The notes under the pieces are model-generated. The model worked only from the letters and a program-made list of their open reading frames with translations, did not search any database and had not been told where the DNA came from. Shown piece after piece: positions 58,801 to 64,000 of a DNA stretch of 64,000 bases. The DNA is from Alitta virens (lineage: Eukaryota; Annelida; Polychaeta; Phyllodocida; Nereididae). The stretch covers positions 9,546,370-9,610,369 of the forward strand of contig OW028579.1 of the NCBI GenBank assembly GCA_932294295.1, in the 5' to 3' direction. The stretch's first letter is position 1, and the number at the start of each line of letters is the position of its first letter. Both the position numbers and the translations under genes were made by a program.

Positions 58801-61800
58801 TGTTGTCGTTTGTTTTCTTGTCAGCATTCTGGCTCTCTGCAATGGCCTTGACCCCGCTACGCACGAGTGCCCCACGTGGCTATCATAATGCACGCTTCGT
58901 TCTCTGTCTCTCATTGGCTGTGCTAAGTGGACCTAACTTACTACTTCATCGGCGCGGCCTGTGAGTCTGGCATCTCACTGCTAAGTGCACTTCCTACATG
59001 GCTGTGTACTCTTGATAATTTAACTGTGCCACGTCGTTCCCTGACGCTACTTTAGACTATTTCACTTCGGTGTTGCATTGTTGTCGTTTGTTTTCTTGTC
59101 AGCATCCTGGCTCTCTGCAACGGCCTTGACCCCGCTACGCACGAGTGCCCCACGTGGCTATCATAATTCACGCTTCGTCCCCTGCCTCTCATTGGCTGTG
59201 CTAAGTGGACCTAACTTACTACATCATCGGCGCGGCCTGTGAGGCTGGCATCTCACTGCTAATTGCACTTCCTACATTTTTGTGTACTCTTGATAATTTA
59301 ACTGTGTCACGTCGTTCCCTGACGCTACTATAGAGTATTTCACTTCGGTGTTGCGTTGTTGTCGTTTGTTTTCTTGTCAGCATCCGGGCTCTCTGCAACG
59401 GCCTTGACCCCGCTACGCACGAGTGCCCCACGTGGCTATCATAATGCACGCTTCATCCTCTGCCACTCATTGGCTGTGCTAAGTTGGCCTAACTTACTAC
59501 TTCATCGGCGCGGCCTGTGAGTCTGGCATCTCACTGCAAAGTGCACTTCCTACATGGCTGTGTACTCTTGATAATTTAACTGTGCCACGTCGTTCCCTGA
59601 CGCTACTATAGACTATTTCACTTCGGTGTTGCATTGTTGTCGTTTGTTTTCTTGTTAGCATCCTGGCTCTCTGCAAAGGCCTTGACCCCGCTACGCACGA
59701 GTGCCCCACGTGGCTATCATAATGCACGCTTCGTTCTCTGTCTCTCATTGGCTGTGCTAAGTGGACCTAACTTACTACTTCATCGGCGCGGCCTGTGAGT
59801 CTGGCATCTCACTGCTAAGTGCACTTCCTACATGGCTGTGTACTCTTGATAATTTAACTGTGCCACGTCGTTCCCTGACGCTACTATAGACTATTTCACT
59901 TCGGTGTTGCATTGTTGTCGTTTGTTTTCTTGTCAGCATCCTGGCTCTCTGCAACGGCCTTGACCCCGCTACGCACGAGTGCCCCACGTGGCTATCATAA
60001 TTCACGCTTCGTCCCCTGCCTCTCATTGGCTGTGCTAAGTGGACCTAACTTACTACATCATCGGCGCGGCCTGTGAGGCTGGCATCTCACTGCTAATTGC
60101 ACTTCCTACATTTTTGTGTACTCTTGATAATTTAACTGTGTCACGTCGTTCCCTGACGCTACTATAGAGTATTTCACTTCGGTGTTGCGTTGTTGTCGTT
60201 TGTTTTCTTGTCAGCATCCGGGCTCTCTGCAACGGCCTTGACCCCGCTACGCACGAGTGCCCCACGTGGCTATCATAATGCACGCTTCATCCTCTGCCAC
60301 TCATTGGCTGTGCTAAGTTGGCCTAACTTACTACTTCATCGGCGCGGCCTGTGAGTCTGGCATCTTACTGCAAAGTGCACTTCCTACATGGCTGTGTACT
60401 CTTGATAATTTAACTGTGCCACGTCGTTCCCTGACGCTACTATAGACTATTTCACTTCGGTGTTGCATTGTTGTCGTTTGTTTTCTTGTCAGCATCCTGG
60501 CTCTCTGCAAAGGCCTTGACCCCGCTACGCACGAGTGCCCCACGTGGCTATCATAATGCACGCTTCGTCCTCTGCCTCTCATTGGCTGTGCTAAGTGTAC
60601 TCAACTTACTACTTCATCGGCGCGGCCTGTGAGTCTGGCATCTCACTGCTAATTGCACTTCCTACATTTTTGTGTACTCTTGATAATTTAACTGTGCCAC
60701 GTCGTTCCCTGACGCTACTATTGACTATTTCACTTCGGTGTTGCATTGTTGTCGTTTGTTTTCTTGTCAGCATCCTGGCACTCTGCAATGGCCTTGACCC
60801 CGCTACGCACGAGTGCCCCACGTGGCTATCATTATGCACGCTTCATCCTCTGCCTCTCATTGGCTGTGCTAAGTGGACCTAACTTACTACATCATCGGCG
60901 CGGCCTGTGAGTCTGGCATCTCACTGCTAATTGCACTTCCTACATTTTTGTGTACTCTTGATAATTTAACTGTGCCACGTCGTTCCCTGACGCTACTATA
61001 GAGTATTTCACTTCGGTGTTGCTTTGTTGTCGTTTGTTTTCTTGTCAGCATCCTGGCCCTCTACAGCGGCCTTGACCCCGCTACGCACGAGTGCCCCACG
61101 TGGCTATCATAATGCACGCTTCGTCCTCTGCCTCTCATTGGCTGTGCTAAGTGTACCTAACTTACTAATTCATCGGCGCGGCCTGTGAGTCTGGCATCTC
61201 AATGCTAATTGCACTTCCTACATTTTTGTGTACTCTTGATAATTTAACTGTGCCACGTCGTTCCCTGACGCTACTATTGACTATTTCACTTCGGTGTTGC
61301 ATTGTTGTCGTTTGTTTTCTTGTCAGCATCCTGGCTCTCTGCAACGGCCTTGACCCCGCTACGCACGAGTGCCCCACGTGGCTATCATAATGCACGCTTC
61401 GTTCTCTGTCTCTCATTGGCTGTGCTAAGTGGACCTAACTTACTACTTCATCGGCGCGGCCTGTGAGTCTGGCATCTCACTGCTAAGTGCACTTCCTACA
61501 TGGCTGTGTACTCTTGATAATTTAACTGTGCCACGTCTTTCCAATAGGCTATTATAGAGTATTTCACTTCGGTGTTGCGTTGTTGTCGTTAGTTTTCTTG
61601 TCAGCATGCTGGCCCTCTACAGCGGCCTTGACCCCGCTACGCACGAGTGCCCCACGTGGCTATCATTATGCACGCTTTATCCTCTGCCTCTCATTGGCTG
61701 TGCTAAGTGGACCTAACTTACTACATCATCGGCGCGGCCTGTGAGTCTGGCATCTCACTGCTAATTGCACTTCCTACATTTTTGTGTACTCTTGATAATT

Positions 61801-63940
61801 TAACTGTGCCACGTCGTTCCCTGACGCTACTATAGAGTATTTCACTTCGGTGTTGCTTTGTTGTCGTTTGTTTTCTTGTCAGCATCCTGGCCCTCTACAG
61901 CGGCCTTGACCCCGCTACGCACGAGTGCCCCACGTGGCTATCATAATGCACGCTTCGTCCTCTGCCTCTCATTGGCTGTGCTAAGTGTACCTAACTTACT
62001 AATTCATCGGCGCGGCCTGTGAGTCTGGCATCTCACTGCTAATTGCACTTCCTACATTTTTGTGTACTCTTGATAATTTAACTGTGCCACGTCGTTCCCT
62101 GACGCTACTATTGACTATTTCACTTCGGTGTTGCATTGTTGTCGTTTGTTTTCTTGTCAGCATCCTGGCTCTCTGCAACGGCCTTGACCCCGCTACGCAC
62201 GAGTGCCCCACGTGGCTATCATAATGCACGCTTCGTTCTCTGTCTCTCATTGGCTGTGCTAAGTGGACCTAACTTACTACATCATCGGCGCGGCCTGTGA
62301 GTCTGGCATCTCACTGCTAAGTGCACTTCCTACATGGCTGTGTACTCTTGATAATTTAACTGTGCCACGTCTTTCCAATAGGCTATTATAGAGTATTTCA
62401 CTTCGGTGTTGCGTTGTTGTCGTTAGTTTTCTTGTCAGCATGCTGGCCCTCTACAGCGGCCTTGACCCCGCTACGCACGAGTGCCCCACGTGGCTATCAT
62501 TATGCACGCTTTATCCTCTGCCTCTCATTGGCTGTGCTAAGTGGACCTAACTTACTACATCATCGGCGCGGCCTGTGAGTCTGGCATCTCACTGCTTATT
62601 GCACTTCCTACATTTTTGTGTACTCTTGATAATTTAACTGTGCCACGTCGTTCCCTGACGCTACTATAGAGTATTTCACTTCGGTGTTGCTTTGTTGTCG
62701 TTTGTTTTCTTGTCAGCATCCTGGCCCTCTACAGCGGCCTTGACCCCGCTACGCACGAGTGCCCCACGTGGCTATCATAATGCACGCTTCGTTCTCTGCC
62801 TCTCATTGGCTGTGCTAAGTGTACCTAACTTACTACTTCATCGGCGCGGCCTGTGAGTCTGGCATCTCACTGCTAATTGCACTTCCTACATTTTTGTGTA
62901 CTCTTGATAATTTAACTGTGCCACGTCGTTCCCTGACGCTACTATTGACTATTTCACTTCGGTGTTGCATTGTTGTCGTTTGTTTTCTTGTCAGCATCCT
63001 GGCTCTCTGCAACGGCCTTGACCGCGCTACGCACGAGTGCCCCACGTGGCTATCATAATGCACGCTTCATCCCCTGCCTCTCATTGGCTGTGCTAAGTGG
63101 ACCTAACTTACTACATCATCGGCGCGGCCTGTGAGTCTGGCATCTCGCTGCTAATTGCACTTCCTACATTTTTGTGTACTCTTGATAATTTAACTGTGCC
63201 ACGTCGTTCCCTGACGCTACTATAGAGTATTTCACTTCGGTGTTGCTTTGTTGTCGTTTGTTTTATTGTCAGCATCCGGGCTCTCTGCAACGGCCTTGAC
63301 CCCGCTACGCACGAGTGCCCCACGTGGCTATCATAATGCACGCTTCATCCTCTGCCTCTCATTGGCTGTGCTAAGTGGACCTAACTTACTACTTCATCGG
63401 CGCGGCCTGTGAGTCTGGCATCTCACTGCTAATTGCACTTCCTACATTTTTGTGTACTCTTGATAATTTAACTGTGCCACGTCGTTCCCTGACGCTACTA
63501 TTGACTATTTCACTTCGGTGTTGCATTGTTGTCGTTTGTTTTCTTGTCAGCATCCTGGCTCTCTGCAACGGCCTTGACCCCGCTACGCACGAGTGCCCCA
63601 CGTGGCTATCATAATGCACGCTTCATCCTCTGCCTCTCATTGGCTGTGCTAAGTGGACCTAACTTACTACATCATCGGCGCGGCCTGTGAGTCTGGCATC
63701 TCACTGCTAAGTGCACTTCCTACATGGCTGTGTACTCTTGATAATTTAACTGTGCCACGTCGTTCCCTGACGCTACTATAGACTATTTCACTTCGGTGTT
63801 GCTTTGTTGTCGTTTGTTTTCTTGTCAGCATTCTGGCTCTCTGCAATGGCCTTGACCCCGCTACGCACGAGTGCCCCACGTGGCTATCATAATGCACGCT
63901 TCGTTCTCTGTCTCTCATTGGCTGTGCTAAGTGGACCTAA
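55879..63940 (+). repeat. 35-mer HOR copy 2 (k201-k229)
   Basis: This is the second, nearly identical copy of k166-k194. Private changes are c to t at 56,344 (k202), c to a at 61,202 (k220, which creates an ATG on the plus strand) and c to a at 63,265 (k227). The duplicated region runs off the window end, since the partial monomer k230 matches k195. Confidence 0.92.
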
Positions 63941-64000
63941 CTTACTACTTCATCGGCGCGGCCTGTGAGTCTGGCATCTCACTGCTAAGTGCACTTCCTA
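63941..64000 (+). repeat. Partial monomer 230 at window edge
   Basis: This is the first 60 bases of a further monomer, cut by the window end. It carries ctacttc at the start and ctaagtgcac at offset 45, which matches an S-type monomer. S is expected here because the preceding monomer is type K and K is usually followed by S. The array therefore continues beyond the window. Confidence 0.9.

Larger units (their letters stand above)
1..64000 (+). repeat. 278-bp satellite array, 230 full monomers plus a fragment
   Basis: The same 278-bp unit repeats head to tail across the whole window, always in the same orientation. Monomer k begins at 1 + 278k (cttactac) and ends with cctaa. The start of monomer 229 (63,663) is exactly 229 x 278 bases after monomer 0, and intermediate landmarks (839, 8,623, 13,905, 20,299, 35,311, 61,165) have the same phase, so there is no net indel. 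Copies differ only by substitutions at a limited set of offsets. One monomer is about 50% GC with about 14 CpG by hand count. No unique sequence, gene or mobile element interrupts the array, and both ends of the window lie inside it. Such arrays are typical of eukaryotic heterochromatin. Whether this one is centromeric, pericentromeric or subtelomeric cannot be told from sequence alone, and I do not recognise the family. Confidence 0.98.

Noticed and set aside
1..64000. A CRISPR array or a repetitive protein gene.
   Set aside because: There are no short repeats separated by unique spacers, since the whole unit is repeated. A 278-bp unit is not a multiple of three and no frame stays open from one monomer to the next.

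Overview
The whole 64,000-base window is one uninterrupted satellite DNA array. The unit is a 278-bp monomer, tandemly repeated head to tail in one orientation, with 230 complete copies and a 60-bp fragment at the right edge. Monomer k (k = 0 to 229) starts at 1 + 278k with the bases cttactac and ends with cctaa. The register never slips: homologous landmarks sit at the same offset from monomer 0 to monomer 229, so no net insertion or deletion has survived in about 63.9 kb. I see no protein-coding gene, RNA gene, transposon, CRISPR array or unique sequence. Both edges lie inside the array, so its true length is unknown. A homogeneous array of this size and unit length points to a eukaryotic chromosome, plausibly centromeric, pericentromeric or subtelomeric heterochromatin. 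I do not recognise the satellite and cannot name the species. One monomer counted by hand is about 50% GC with about 14 CpG.

Monomers differ by substitutions at a limited set of offsets and fall into about 15 recurring types, named here C, L, L', Y, YH, K, KG, S, S', P, N, B, R, T (a and b) and D. They succeed each other in fixed orders (for example K-S-L'-C-S'-L'-C-YH-P-N-B-P-R-T-D), so the array has higher-order repeat (HOR) structure.

Layout. (1) About 1 to 13.9 kb (k0-k49) is a domain of C, L, L', Y, K and S monomers, with a 12-mer tandem duplication (offset 3,336 bp) and 13-mer and 4-mer repeats. (2) About 13.9 to 26.4 kb (k50-k94) is where P, N, B, R and D first become common. It holds short 3-, 4-, 6- and 7-mer repeats and a shuffled zone around 23.4-26.4 kb. 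(3) About 26.4 to 64 kb (k95-k229) is a well-ordered domain of nested large duplications, with offsets of 18, 13, 19, 74 and 35 monomers (5,004; 3,614; 5,282; 20,572; 9,730 bp). The last, 46.1-54.2 kb versus 55.9-63.9 kb, is nearly identical. Several duplication ends fall inside chimeric monomers whose left and right parts belong to different types, as expected from in-register unequal crossing-over.

Short ORFs occur in many monomers on both strands, but they are by-products of the repeat. The unit is not a multiple of three, every frame closes within one monomer, and whole monomer types carry stops. The features worth a second look are the perfect register, the recent multi-kilobase duplications, a CCACGTGG palindrome seen in every monomer inspected, and a block of clustered substitutions in B monomers that builds a perfect short inverted repeat.
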